12,550 nucleotides of DNA from Candidatus Aenigmatarchaeota archaeon (GTDB lineage: Archaea > Aenigmatarchaeota > Aenigmatarchaeia > GW2011-AR5): assembly GCA_016202845.1 (NCBI GenBank), contig JACQNW010000003.1, positions 1-12,550 on the forward strand, read 5' to 3'. The notes beneath the pieces are model-generated. The model worked only from the letters and a program-made list of their open reading frames with translations. It was not told where the DNA came from and made no database searches. A program made the translations under genes and the position numbers. This document shows, piece after piece, positions 1-6,279 of this stretch; positions within the stretch are counted from its first letter, which is position 1, and every line of letters starts with the position of its first letter.

Positions 1-443
1 ATCTTGATGACTTCTTCTTTTGTGATTATATCATTGAATGTCATTTCTTTTCTTTCTCTCTTTGGAATGCCTGTGCAAATAAATTTCACCTTATCAGGAT
101 ATTCATTAGGCGCAAAATTTTCCTCGCCTTCCAGCCATTTGTAGAAAACCTTTATCGCTACCCTGAAGCTTTTTTTTGTTTTTGAAGCCCACTTGTGCTC
201 ATCTATTTTTATGACAATGTCCTCTATCTCTTTCTTTGCCATCTTTTCAAAAGGCTTGCTCATCCAGCCAAAAGAATGCAACTGATAAAGCGGATACAGG
301 TATTTTATCTGCGTGTTTGCAGAATTTCCTTTTGCAGCCCTTGACCTTAGAAATTCCCTTATTTTTTTCTTGTTGTGCTCATTAAAGCTGCTCTCGTCCA
401 GCCTGTCCAAAAATCTTTTCAGGCGATGCTCAGGGCTAGTCAT
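1..443 (-). CDS. Tyrosine recombinase/integrase, N-terminal part (runs off window)
   Basis: The minus strand is open from ATG at 443 to the window edge, 147 codons without a stop. The protein begins MTSPEHRLKRFLDRLDES. Its helical N-terminal half includes NTQIKYLYPLYQLHSFGW (about residues 42-59) and, near residues 84-103, a WASKTKKSFRVAIKVFYKWL segment. It then reads NEYPDKVKFI and, close to the edge, ITKEEV. This is the layout of the SAM-like core-binding domain of archaeal XerA/phage-type integrases, just before the catalytic domain. The catalytic R-H-R-Y residues lie outside the window, so activity cannot be judged. A TATA-like TTAAATAG on the minus strand (465-472) lies about 26 nt upstream, supporting the 443 ATG and a leaderless mRNA. 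It could be a chromosomal XerA-like enzyme or a mobile-element integrase. Confidence 0.75.
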   Translation of the reverse strand, partial: MTSPEHRLKRFLDRLDESSFNEHNKKKIREFLRSRAAKGNSANTQIKYLYPLYQLHSFGWMSKPFEKMAKKEIEDIVIKIDEHKWASKTKKSFRVAIKVFYKWLEGEENFAPNEYPDKVKFICTGIPKRERKEMTFNDIITKEEVIK

Positions 444-464
444 GCATATTTCTTTGCTGCCAAA

Positions 465-472
465 CTATTTAA
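465..472 (-). promoter_or_regulatory. TATA-like box of the integrase gene
   Basis: The minus strand reads GCTTAAATAG here, centred about 26 nt before the ATG at 443. This is the spacing expected for an archaeal TATA box driving a leaderless transcript. No Shine-Dalgarno sequence is seen before that ATG. Confidence 0.5.
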
Positions 473-520
473 GCGTATCTCCCAGACAAACTTCAGGGAC
501 GATGAGCCCGGAGCTCATTT

Positions 521-1204
521 TCAAGCAGGAATCAAAGTTCCGATGAAATAAACTGCGGCTGTTGCAACAAGGCCTATTATCAGGACTTCTGTTCCGCTTC
601 GGAGCCAGCTTAACTTTGTGAATCTGGATTTTATAGCTCCTGATACAAACAGGAATATTACCGAGGCAATAATTGCGACAGGCACAGCTTCTGCTATTGG
701 AAGCACAAAGAAAGGCACTATGGGGATCAGTGAAGCTGTTATGAATGCAACGAAAATAAGCCCTGCTGATTTTACAGGGTTTTCAAACTTTCCTGAAAGC
801 TCCAGCTCTTCCTTCATCATTATGTCAAGCCAGCGCTTTTTGTCAGAAATTATATGCTTTACAATCTGGCTGAGCAGCTTGCCCTTGAACCCCTTTTTCT
901 GATATATGTCATATATTTCTGCCTTTTCAGCAGAAGGCATTTCTTCTATTTCCTGCTTCTCCCTCCTTATCTCTGCCTTGTAAAAGTCAATCTGTGATTT
1001 CAGCGAGATGTAATTTCCCAAAGCCATTGAAATAGCGCCTGCAAGCATTTCTGCCATTCCTATCAATATAATGAGCCTGCTTTCGACAATTACAGACGTA
1101 ATGCCAATGACTATTGCAAGCGTGGTGACAAGGCCATCGTTGAAGCCAAGCACTATAGAGCGTATGCTCTCCCCGCGTTCTGTATGGAATTCCTGGTGCG
1201 ACAT
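521..1204 (-). CDS. VIT1/CCC1 family iron/manganese transporter
   Basis: This 227-aa integral membrane protein resembles the vacuolar iron transporter/CCC1 family, which moves Fe2+ or Mn2+ across membranes. TM1 holds the family signature GFNDGLVTT (residues 20-28). TM2 holds GAISMALGNYIS (56-67). A charged helical region rich in Glu (about 68-140, with KSQIDFYKAEIRREKQEIEE) matches the cytosolic metal-binding insert. Three hydrophobic segments follow at about 145-167, 170-193 and 202-225. Five membrane spans and this length are normal for the family. In a prokaryote without vacuoles it most likely exports or detoxifies excess metal, which is inference. The ATG at 1204 has a TATA-like element about 26 nt upstream, shared with the divergent gene starting at 1255. 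Confidence 0.88.
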   Translation of the reverse strand: MSHQEFHTERGESIRSIVLGFNDGLVTTLAIVIGITSVIVESRLIILIGMAEMLAGAISMALGNYISLKSQIDFYKAEIRREKQEIEEMPSAEKAEIYDIYQKKGFKGKLLSQIVKHIISDKKRWLDIMMKEELELSGKFENPVKSAGLIFVAFITASLIPIVPFFVLPIAEAVPVAIIASVIFLFVSGAIKSRFTKLSWLRSGTEVLIIGLVATAAVYFIGTLIPA

Positions 1205-1226
1205 AGAAGTATTTATGAAATTCCAG

Positions 1227-1234
1227 TTAAATAG
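1227..1234. promoter_or_regulatory. Shared TATA-like core between divergent genes
   Basis: TTAAATAG (CTATTTAA on the other strand) lies at the middle of the 50-bp gap between the ATG at 1204 (minus) and the ATG at 1255 (plus). Its centre is about 26 nt from one start and 25 nt from the other. Each is the spacing of an archaeal TATA box for leaderless transcription. No second TATA-like element at proper spacing is seen, so one core may serve both directions. Confidence 0.5.
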
Positions 1235-1254
1235 GCTTTTGCAAATATTTTATT

Positions 1255-1656
1255 ATGGAAAATGGTGCCTTTGAGGCTTTAGATTATTTTTCAGACGAGT
1301 TTGAACTCGGCATCGATTATGCATCAACGGGTTACTGGATTCGCAACAAATGGCATTGGCATTGCTGCAATCTTGCAATAAACCATTTTCGCCGTGCAAG
1401 GAGAATGGCAGAAGAAATCCTAGAAAAATATACGGACGAGGCAGTTTCTTACAGAATTGAAGATTTGAAAAAAGTAGCTGCTGGTTACATAGTTTCCGCA
1501 TTGATAACGCGAGGCGAGAAGACATGGACAGGATGGGAAAGAGAAGAAGTTATGGCTCTATCTGGCGGCAAGCTAAGTCTCCGTAACAGGAATTATCGCG
1601 AGCTTATGAGGGCTGTAGAAAATTATGAAGCAGCGACAAGTTTTTGGAATGAATGA
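1255..1656 (+). CDS. Hypothetical protein, 133 aa
   Basis: I do not recognise this protein. It is probably soluble and largely helical, with no signal peptide or membrane span. It has an aromatic and cysteine patch, GYWIRNKWHWHCCNL (about residues 26-40), followed by a basic amphipathic helix HFRRARRMAEEILEKY and a C-terminal helix REYRELMRAVENYEAAT-like in character (actual sequence begins NYRELMRA). The WHWHCC cluster could bind a metal, but there is no recognised motif around it. The ORF on the opposite strand (1253-1525) is rejected because this frame has the better placed TATA-like element, about 25 nt before the ATG. It diverges from the VIT1-type transporter, but a functional link is only suggested by that arrangement. 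Confidence 0.6.
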   Translation: MENGAFEALDYFSDEFELGIDYASTGYWIRNKWHWHCCNLAINHFRRARRMAEEILEKYTDEAVSYRIEDLKKVAAGYIVSALITRGEKTWTGWEREEVMALSGGKLSLRNRNYRELMRAVENYEAATSFWNE

Positions 1657-1720
1657 AATACCATTTGTTCCATAATTTATTCAATATCTATTTAAATTGT
1701 TCCACATTAAATTTCAAAAG

Positions 1721-1728
1721 TATAAATA
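1721..1728 (+). promoter_or_regulatory. TATA box of the receiver-domain gene
   Basis: AAGTATAAATAATT holds a near-consensus archaeal TATA box (TATAAATA) centred about 26 nt before the ATG at 1750. No Shine-Dalgarno sequence precedes the ATG, so the transcript is probably leaderless. Upstream, TTGTTCCA occurs twice, at 1665-1672 and 1697-1704, 32 bp apart. Confidence 0.6.
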
Positions 1729-1749
1729 ATTTTCCAATATAGATTTAGC

Positions 1750-2337
1750 ATGGACCTATTTCAACCTCATATACTAATTGCAGACGACGACCCAGATACA
1801 ATAGAACTTTTAGATTTCAAGCTAAGAGGAGCCGACTACCGAGTAGATTCTACAGATGACGGCCAAAAAGCTCTTTTTGAAATAAGGCAAAATGGTTATC
1901 ATGGAGCTGTCTTGGACCATAACTTCATGCAACCGCCAAACGGAGCTTCAGTAGCACTGGATGCCAGGGCAGCCCGCCCAGAGCTAGTCATTGTACTAAA
2001 TAGCTCTGAATCTGCTGAAGGAGAAGAACTAAGACGTTTGCAAGAAAGCGGAGTTTATTTTTCACATAAAGACGCCGACAGGGTTGTTGTATATTTTAAT
2101 GGACAGTTTGCCTTGGCCAGAGCTGGAATTCTATCTGGCGAGCGTGTTTTGTTAAGAAATATCAATGAAGATGAAGGATTAGTGGCAACTTATCAGAAAA
2201 GGTTGCCAGAAGAAGGAGCCCATTACTTTCATCTGAGCAATGGAATGGGAATTAGTATTGTTCCAGACGACTATTTTACTGTTGAAGACAGAACAATCAT
2301 TTACAGAGGGTCAAGACTATTCCCGGCAGTTTTATAG
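1750..2337 (+). CDS. Orphan response-regulator receiver protein with unrecognised C-terminal region
   Basis: Residues about 7-115 form a CheY-like receiver domain. Acidic residues D12-D14 follow the first beta strand (HILIADDD). The likely phospho-acceptor is D56 in AVLDHNF, S85/S86 sit at the end of beta-4 (VIVLNSS), and K107 ends beta-5 (YFSHKD). All residues needed for phosphorylation are thus in place. Residues about 116-195 match no output domain I know. They look beta-rich (RAGILSGERVLLRN, GMGISIVPDDYFTV, RTIIYRGSRLFPAVL) and lack a helix-turn-helix, so a non-DNA output is possible. No histidine kinase is in the window. Expression is probably leaderless from the TATA box at 1721-1728. 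Confidence 0.75.
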   Translation: MDLFQPHILIADDDPDTIELLDFKLRGADYRVDSTDDGQKALFEIRQNGYHGAVLDHNFMQPPNGASVALDARAARPELVIVLNSSESAEGEELRRLQESGVYFSHKDADRVVVYFNGQFALARAGILSGERVLLRNINEDEGLVATYQKRLPEEGAHYFHLSNGMGISIVPDDYFTVEDRTIIYRGSRLFPAVL

Positions 2338-2434
2338 TCCCTCCGAAAGTGAAAACATAATGGTTTTGCATTATACACAGGATGGATTGTCTACGTTGGC
2401 TTTAACCTACATTCAGAGGTACTGTATAAAATTC

Positions 2435-3283
2435 TCAGCTATAAATATTTCCATAGAACTCCTGCATCATCATGGCGTCTTTCTCGATATTTGGGCTTTC
2501 ACAGATTAGCACGCCTTTTGCATTGAACTCTTTCAAAGCTCTCAGCAATTCCTGCCATTGAAAATCTGATTCATCTAGATTGAGATGATTCTTCTCGCCT
2601 TTGCCATTGTACGCTATGCCCTCGACGTGCATATGCATGTTTTGAATGGCATCTTTTCCAAGCTCTTTCTCTATCAAAGAAAGGGAAGCTTCGAAGTGTT
2701 CGTATTTTTTGTTCCCGCCGTCACGTGCGTGGAAATGGGCGTAGTCTACGCAGGGCAACATCTGCTCTACAGACTTGCAAAGCGCTACGATCTCTTCAAG
2801 CGGGCCGAACTGGGTTTTCTTTCCACCTATTTCCGGCCTTATCCAGACTTCAATTGATTCATTTTTTAGACTTTTTACTATACCTGAAAAAATATTCTTT
2901 AGCTTCTCATTCAATATGCCCGGAGAAACATCGCCATAGAATGCTGCATGCATGCAGGCGCTCCATCCACCGCATGCTTCCAAAATACTGGCACTTTTCA
3001 TGATCCTGCCAACGCTATCTACAATTTTTTGGGGATCCGACGAGTTTAGATTAATATAATAAGGGCAATGACAGGTAAGAACTATGTTATTTTGTTTTGC
3101 GACCTGCTTAATTTCAGGCGCTTTTTCAAGGGAGACATTCACATTGTGAACAAATTCAAGCTCCATGGCATCCAAGCCAAGCTCTCTTACTTTCTTTACC
3201 CCTTCCTGTGTTCCAAGCCCTTTTGCAGCCCAAGGAATGCCGGCTGTGCCGAAACGAAGTTCATTAATTTTCATTTTAATCAT
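2435..3283 (-). CDS. Endonuclease IV-like (AP endonuclease family 2) TIM-barrel protein
   Basis: The 282-aa protein has the TIM-barrel layout of endonuclease IV, which cleaves DNA at abasic sites with three Zn ions, and of related sugar isomerases. Numbered from ATG 3283, likely metal ligands are H72 (HCPYYINLNS), H112 (MHAAFYG), E151 (RPEIGG), D180 and H183 (VDYAHFHAR), H217/H219 (NMHMHVEG), H233 (KNHLNL) and E262 (ICESPN). These track the E. coli Nfo set H69, H109, E145, D179, H182, H216, H231 and E261. The partner of Nfo D229 is not obvious, so a non-nuclease relative remains possible. An in-frame TTG at 3295 would overlap the upstream stop and is less likely. ATG 3274 is an alternative. 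It is last in a three-gene cluster starting at 3999. Confidence 0.7.
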   Translation of the reverse strand: MIKMKINELRFGTAGIPWAAKGLGTQEGVKKVRELGLDAMELEFVHNVNVSLEKAPEIKQVAKQNNIVLTCHCPYYINLNSSDPQKIVDSVGRIMKSASILEACGGWSACMHAAFYGDVSPGILNEKLKNIFSGIVKSLKNESIEVWIRPEIGGKKTQFGPLEEIVALCKSVEQMLPCVDYAHFHARDGGNKKYEHFEASLSLIEKELGKDAIQNMHMHVEGIAYNGKGEKNHLNLDESDFQWQELLRALKEFNAKGVLICESPNIEKDAMMMQEFYGNIYS

Positions 3284-3291
3284 ATGTGGTA

Positions 3292-3534
3292 TCAATATCC
3301 AAGACTTTTCATTCCCCGTCTGACAATGCCATCTATTCTTCCTTTCAGCTTTTTATCTCCTTCAAAAGGCACGTGAAGAATGATTGAATGTGCTTTCTCA
3401 TCAAACTCGACGGCTTTTGGCGCATAGCCGCCCAGTTCACTTTCTAAAAAATAAGGATAGATATTGTTCAGTATGCGCACAACTTCTAAAGGTTTTTCGT
3501 GCGTTCCATTAGCGGGAAAGTAATAATGCAACAT
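3292..3534 (-). CDS. Hypothetical protein, about 80 aa
   Basis: I do not recognise this small soluble protein (MLHYYFPANGTHEKPLEVVR at its start). It has a predicted helix around RILNNIYPYFLESE, a beta-like stretch HSIILHVPFEG, and a basic C-terminus (KKLKGRIDGIVRRGMKSLGY). I chose ATG 3534 because a GTGAG Shine-Dalgarno-like sequence lies 7 nt upstream (3542-3546). A GTG at 3546 would give an 84-aa form and is the alternative. It lies between the DUF2203 gene, which stops at 3559, and the endonuclease IV-like gene, which starts at 3283. Both spacings are short, so the three are probably co-transcribed. Confidence 0.6.
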   Translation of the reverse strand: MLHYYFPANGTHEKPLEVVRILNNIYPYFLESELGGYAPKAVEFDEKAHSIILHVPFEGDKKLKGRIDGIVRRGMKSLGY

Positions 3535-3558
3535 TTTTCTACTCACTCTAAAGTCAGC

Positions 3559-3999
3559 TTATTTTACCTGCGGCGAAACCATCTGCTGCAATTCAGAAAC
3601 TGGCCTTCTTCCGGGGTATCCATTTTCAATGGAATGCCAGAACAGAATTTCGCTCTCGCCAGGCTTCCAGCACAAGAAAACCAGACCGCGGCTTGTAATA
3701 AAGTAAAAATCAACCAAGCCTTTTTTAACGTCTTTTACCATGGCACCTGTTTCTTGAATTTTGTGTATTTTTCCATGGATTTCCTTAGCCATGCAGTTTC
3801 TTTCCTTGATTTTCGCTTCGTAATAAGAATTGTCTGAATTTTCCTTGTCAAAAAGCTCATCGCCCCAAATTGAAAGCAAACTTTCAATATCTGTGCTGAC
3901 TTCTTCCATTCTCTTGTTTAATTCTGTTATCTCATCAAACATGCCTGCAATTTTTGGCACCAAACTGTTTGCCTCCTGTATTGTGAATGTTTTCTCCAT
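3559..3999 (-). CDS. DUF2203 family protein
   Basis: The 146-aa protein matches the DUF2203 pattern. It opens with FTIQEANSLVPKI, continues as a long coiled-coil-like helical region (about residues 15-95), and ends with the family's conserved block: TGAMVKDVKKGLVDFYF, then GLVFLCWKPGESEILFWHS and ENGYPGRRPV. The length is usual for the family and its function is unknown. It heads the minus-strand cluster 3999-2435 and diverges from endonuclease III at 4084. A weak TATA-like CTATACA on the minus strand (about 4022-4028) is 26 nt upstream of the ATG. The operon with an endonuclease IV-like protein, facing endonuclease III, invites a link to DNA repair, but that is inference. Confidence 0.82.
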   Translation of the reverse strand: MEKTFTIQEANSLVPKIAGMFDEITELNKRMEEVSTDIESLLSIWGDELFDKENSDNSYYEAKIKERNCMAKEIHGKIHKIQETGAMVKDVKKGLVDFYFITSRGLVFLCWKPGESEILFWHSIENGYPGRRPVSELQQMVSPQVK

Positions 4000-4054
4000 A
4001 GTAAATGCCTGCTTTCTGACTGTATAGACTCAATATAATTATTACTTGTCTATG

Positions 4055-4063
4055 TTCTTAAAC
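4055..4063 (+). promoter_or_regulatory. Possible TATA-like element of endonuclease III gene
   Basis: TTCTTAAAC is centred about 25 nt before the ATG at 4084, the right distance for a leaderless archaeal promoter. The match to a TATA box is weak. A stronger AT-rich stretch, AATATAATTATT at 4032-4043, sits midway between this gene and the divergent DUF2203 gene. Confidence 0.3.
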
Positions 4064-4083
4064 ATTTTGGAACATTATGGTCT

Positions 4084-4788
4084 ATGCCATCGACTATTCC
4101 CCAAGAAGAGATTTCTCGAGTGCTTATGATCCTCAAGAAAAAGACAAAAAACTTTGAGAATCCAATAGTGACGGAAATTGGCAATAAGACTAGCAATCAG
4201 TTTCATGTACTAATCTCATGCATGCTAAGCCTCAGGACTAGGGACGAAACAACCGGGAAGATATCTGCCAAACTGTTTGAAAAGGCAAATACGCCAGAAG
4301 AAATTTTAGGGCTGGGGAAGGACCTTGAAAAAATAATCCGTCCGGTGAATTATTACAAGACAAAGGCAAAAAGGATAAGGGAAACCTGCAAAATACTTGT
4401 TAAAAAATACAACGGAAAAGTGCCAGGCACGCTTGAAGAACTTTTGGATTTGCCAGGCGTTGGAAGAAAGACTGCCAATATTGTTATTGTTTACGGATTC
4501 AATAAAATGGGTATTCCAGTGGACACTCATGTGCACAGAATTTCTAATCGATTAGGCTGGGTCAATACAAAGCTTCCTGACAAGACAGAAATGGAACTAA
4601 GAAAGATAGTTCCAAAAAGGCACTGGATGTCCTTGAACGATATTTTTGTCATGTACGGCCAGAATATTTGCAGGCCAGTAAACCCAAAATGTGACCTGTG
4701 CCCTGCCACAAAATACTGCAGCTATTACAAAAATACACCAAGTACCTCCAAAAACAGGCTAAAGCCTAAGCTTACAATCCATCCTTAG
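4084..4788 (+). CDS. nth: Endonuclease III (DNA glycosylase/AP lyase)
   Basis: The 234-aa protein is an HhH-GPD base-excision-repair enzyme that removes oxidised pyrimidines and nicks the abasic site. The helix-hairpin-helix reads LPGVGRKTANIVI (about residues 123-135), with catalytic K129. PVDTHVHRISNRLG carries catalytic D147. Four cysteines, C196-X6-C203-X2-C206-X5-C212, form the [4Fe-4S] loop with standard spacing. The N-terminal SLRTRDETT replaces the bacterial SQ-containing loop, as in archaeal relatives. A short basic tail (about 213-234) follows the cluster. Length is slightly above E. coli Nth (211 aa). The ATG at 4084 gives a complete protein. M15 is a possible but less natural start. 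It diverges from a cluster holding an endonuclease IV-like protein. Confidence 0.93.
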   Translation: MPSTIPQEEISRVLMILKKKTKNFENPIVTEIGNKTSNQFHVLISCMLSLRTRDETTGKISAKLFEKANTPEEILGLGKDLEKIIRPVNYYKTKAKRIRETCKILVKKYNGKVPGTLEELLDLPGVGRKTANIVIVYGFNKMGIPVDTHVHRISNRLGWVNTKLPDKTEMELRKIVPKRHWMSLNDIFVMYGQNICRPVNPKCDLCPATKYCSYYKNTPSTSKNRLKPKLTIHP

Positions 4789-4866
4789 CGCATTGCAAAA
4801 ATGGACGTCCTTGTGGCGCAAAAAGCGGCATGAATGCTTCTTATTATTTAACGCCAAAGTTAGAAC

Positions 4867-5634
4867 ATGCAGGACGAAGAGATTTACAACTCAATGAGGA
4901 TATTGGAAGCGCGCCTAACAAAAACAAAGGAAAAAATGCAAAAAATCAAGCACAAAATCGCTGTTTACAGCGGAAAGGGCGGGGTCGGAAAAACTACAGT
5001 TGCTGCAAATACAGCCGCTGCCTTGGCCAACCTTGGATTCAGCGTAGGTTTTTTTGACGCGGATATTGACTGTCCGAATGCACATAAACTTTTTGGCATA
5101 GACGAACTGGCCCGTTTTGAAGACAACAAAACACTCAAGCCTGTGGAAAAAAACAATGTAAAATTCATCTCCATGGCCCTAGTGCAGGAGGGCAACAATG
5201 CAATAATATGGAGAGGGCCCATGCTTGCAAAAGCAGTGAATGACCTGATGTTTTACTCAGAGTGGGGAGATCTTGATTTCCTTATAATAGACATGCCGCC
5301 TGGAACTTCTGATATACCACTCACAGTAATGAAATCATTTGACTTGTCGGGATTTCTGCTTGTAACAACACCGCAGCAAATGGCCATTAATGACATGGTC
5401 AGGTCTGCCAACATGGTATCGCACATGAATTTTCCTGTAATTGGCATAATTGACAACATGTGCGGCGATGTTTTTGGATGCAGCGATGAAAAAATAGCAA
5501 AAGAGCTTGATACAAAATTCATTGGCCATATAAAGCTTTCAAAAATGCTCAGAGAAAAATCCGACAAGGGTCAACTCTGCCCGGAAGAATTCAAAGGTAT
5601 TGCAAAAGCAATAAAAAATTACTACAATATTTAG
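4867..5634 (+). CDS. Mrp/NBP35-type P-loop ATPase (Fe-S cluster carrier family)
   Basis: The 255-aa protein belongs to the Mrp/NBP35/ApbC branch of the MinD/SIMIBI ATPases, which carry and deliver Fe-S clusters. The deviant Walker A is SGKGGVGKTT (35-44) with signature lysine K37 and K42. DADIDCPN (64-71) follows as switch I, and FLIIDMPPGTSD (138-149) covers Walker B/switch II with the family's PPGT. In most relatives, NMS is followed by a CPxC pair that binds the cluster. Here the region reads NMCGDVFGC (197-205), giving C199 and C205 in a CX5C arrangement. The N-terminal approximately 30 residues are a charged helix without added domains. The ATG at 4867 has AT-rich sequence (TTATTATTTAA) about 20 nt before it. 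It converges with the ferredoxin gene, 22 bp apart. Confidence 0.88.
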   Translation: MQDEEIYNSMRILEARLTKTKEKMQKIKHKIAVYSGKGGVGKTTVAANTAAALANLGFSVGFFDADIDCPNAHKLFGIDELARFEDNKTLKPVEKNNVKFISMALVQEGNNAIIWRGPMLAKAVNDLMFYSEWGDLDFLIIDMPPGTSDIPLTVMKSFDLSGFLLVTTPQQMAINDMVRSANMVSHMNFPVIGIIDNMCGDVFGCSDEKIAKELDTKFIGHIKLSKMLREKSDKGQLCPEEFKGIAKAIKNYYNI

Positions 5635-5656
5635 ATTCAGGCTTGCCAAAAATAAA

Positions 5657-5956
5657 TCATATTACCTGTTCTTTAGTTTCTTTGTTGACAATGTGTATGA
5701 CATTGACAGGGCAAGAATCAGCTGCTTCCTTGTTCTTGGCATAATTTGTTTCTGCTATGTTCAGGACTTCCCTTACGACCTCTCCGTTTTCTTCCTGCTT
5801 TTCCGAGCCTATTACATCCGATTTTCCATCAGCGGCTTTAATCTCCCAGAATTCTGGAGCAACTGCAACACAAGCACCACAGCCTATGCAGTTAGGCCTG
5901 TCGTGGTCTATGTAAAATTTGAATACCCCATTAGACGCGCTTTGTTGATCTGACAT
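5657..5956 (-). CDS. Ferredoxin, single [4Fe-4S] cluster type
   Basis: This 99-aa ferredoxin is a small electron carrier. DRPNCIGCGACVAVAPEFW gives C23, C26 and C29, and DSCPVNVI gives C82, the four ligands of one [4Fe-4S] cluster. Where a two-cluster ferredoxin would have a further Cys-Pro, the sequence reads AP (A33-P34), and only one other cysteine motif exists. The second cluster has therefore been lost, as in monocluster ferredoxins of Thermotoga and Thermococcales. Between the motifs is an acidic insert (GSEKQEENGEVVREVL), and a short tail ends the protein. The redox partner is unknown. A TTTAAA element (5981-5986) is about 28 nt before the ATG. The 3' end faces the Mrp-type ATPase gene. 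Confidence 0.9.
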   Translation of the reverse strand: MSDQQSASNGVFKFYIDHDRPNCIGCGACVAVAPEFWEIKAADGKSDVIGSEKQEENGEVVREVLNIAETNYAKNKEAADSCPVNVIHIVNKETKEQVI

Positions 5957-5978
5957 TAGTTTTAGTTAGAACCTAAAG

Positions 5979-5988
5979 CCTTTAAAGG
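5979..5988 (-). promoter_or_regulatory. TATA-like box in a 10-bp palindrome upstream of ferredoxin
   Basis: CCTTTAAAGG is a perfect 10-bp palindrome centred about 28 nt before the ferredoxin ATG at 5956. Its TTTAAA core fits an archaeal TATA box. The symmetry could also make it a regulator site, but nothing further supports that. Confidence 0.4.
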
Positions 5989-6030
5989 TTATGGTTTTTT
6001 CCTTGAAATCACCACTGGCATTCTACAGAG

Positions 6031-6279
6031 CTAAGACCGCATTTTTTGCACACTATATTTCCTTACCCAGCCTTCACCTGATTTTTTATATTCCTGCTTT
6101 ACAGCGCTCCATGCAACTTTGCTTGCTATTGCATCCAAAGAGCCTGAAGTTCTTCTCTTTTTTGGGTCCTTGTACTGCTTAGCGGCATTATTGAAAGCTT
6201 TCCTATAAATTGTCTGTGCATGGCTAGGCAAATTGTTCCTTACCTGCTTTGGCAGTCCTTTGTTTGTCCTATATGGCAT
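6031..6279 (-). CDS. chaB: ChaB family protein
   Basis: The 82-aa protein matches ChaB, a small family named after a proposed cation-transport regulator in E. coli; its real role is unclear. Family features are MPYRTNKGLPKQVRNNLP at the start, HAQTIYRKAFNNAAKQY next, then KDPKKRR and KVAWSAVKQEYKKSG. The C-terminus reads EGWVRKYS. An upstream ATG at 6288 would add three residues, but an AGGTGA Shine-Dalgarno sequence (6289-6294) touches that codon directly while standing 9 nt from ATG 6279. The conserved MPY start also favours 6279. The gene overlaps the 3' part of a tiny zinc-ribbon ORF in another frame, so the two are probably translationally coupled. Confidence 0.88.
   Translation of the reverse strand: MPYRTNKGLPKQVRNNLPSHAQTIYRKAFNNAAKQYKDPKKRRTSGSLDAIASKVAWSAVKQEYKKSGEGWVRKYSVQKMRS

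Noticed and set aside
1253..1525. Minus-strand ORF opposite the 133-aa gene
   Set aside because: Low-complexity, Leu/Cys-rich shadow of the plus-strand frame, without promoter or ribosome-site support.
2338..2434. Possible small gene or RNA in the 97-bp gap between convergent genes
   Set aside because: No cysteine-rich or conserved-looking frame, hairpin or promoter could be identified; the plus-strand frame crossing it runs on into the opposite strand of the TIM-barrel gene.
3293..3295. TTG at 3295 as the start of the endonuclease IV-like gene
   Set aside because: ATG codons at 3283 and 3274 are nearby, and the TTG would overlap the upstream stop. No Shine-Dalgarno supports it.
4789..4866. 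GCGC-bearing gap after endonuclease III as terminator hairpin
   Set aside because: The GCGC arms do not extend to a convincing stem, and no T-tract follows.
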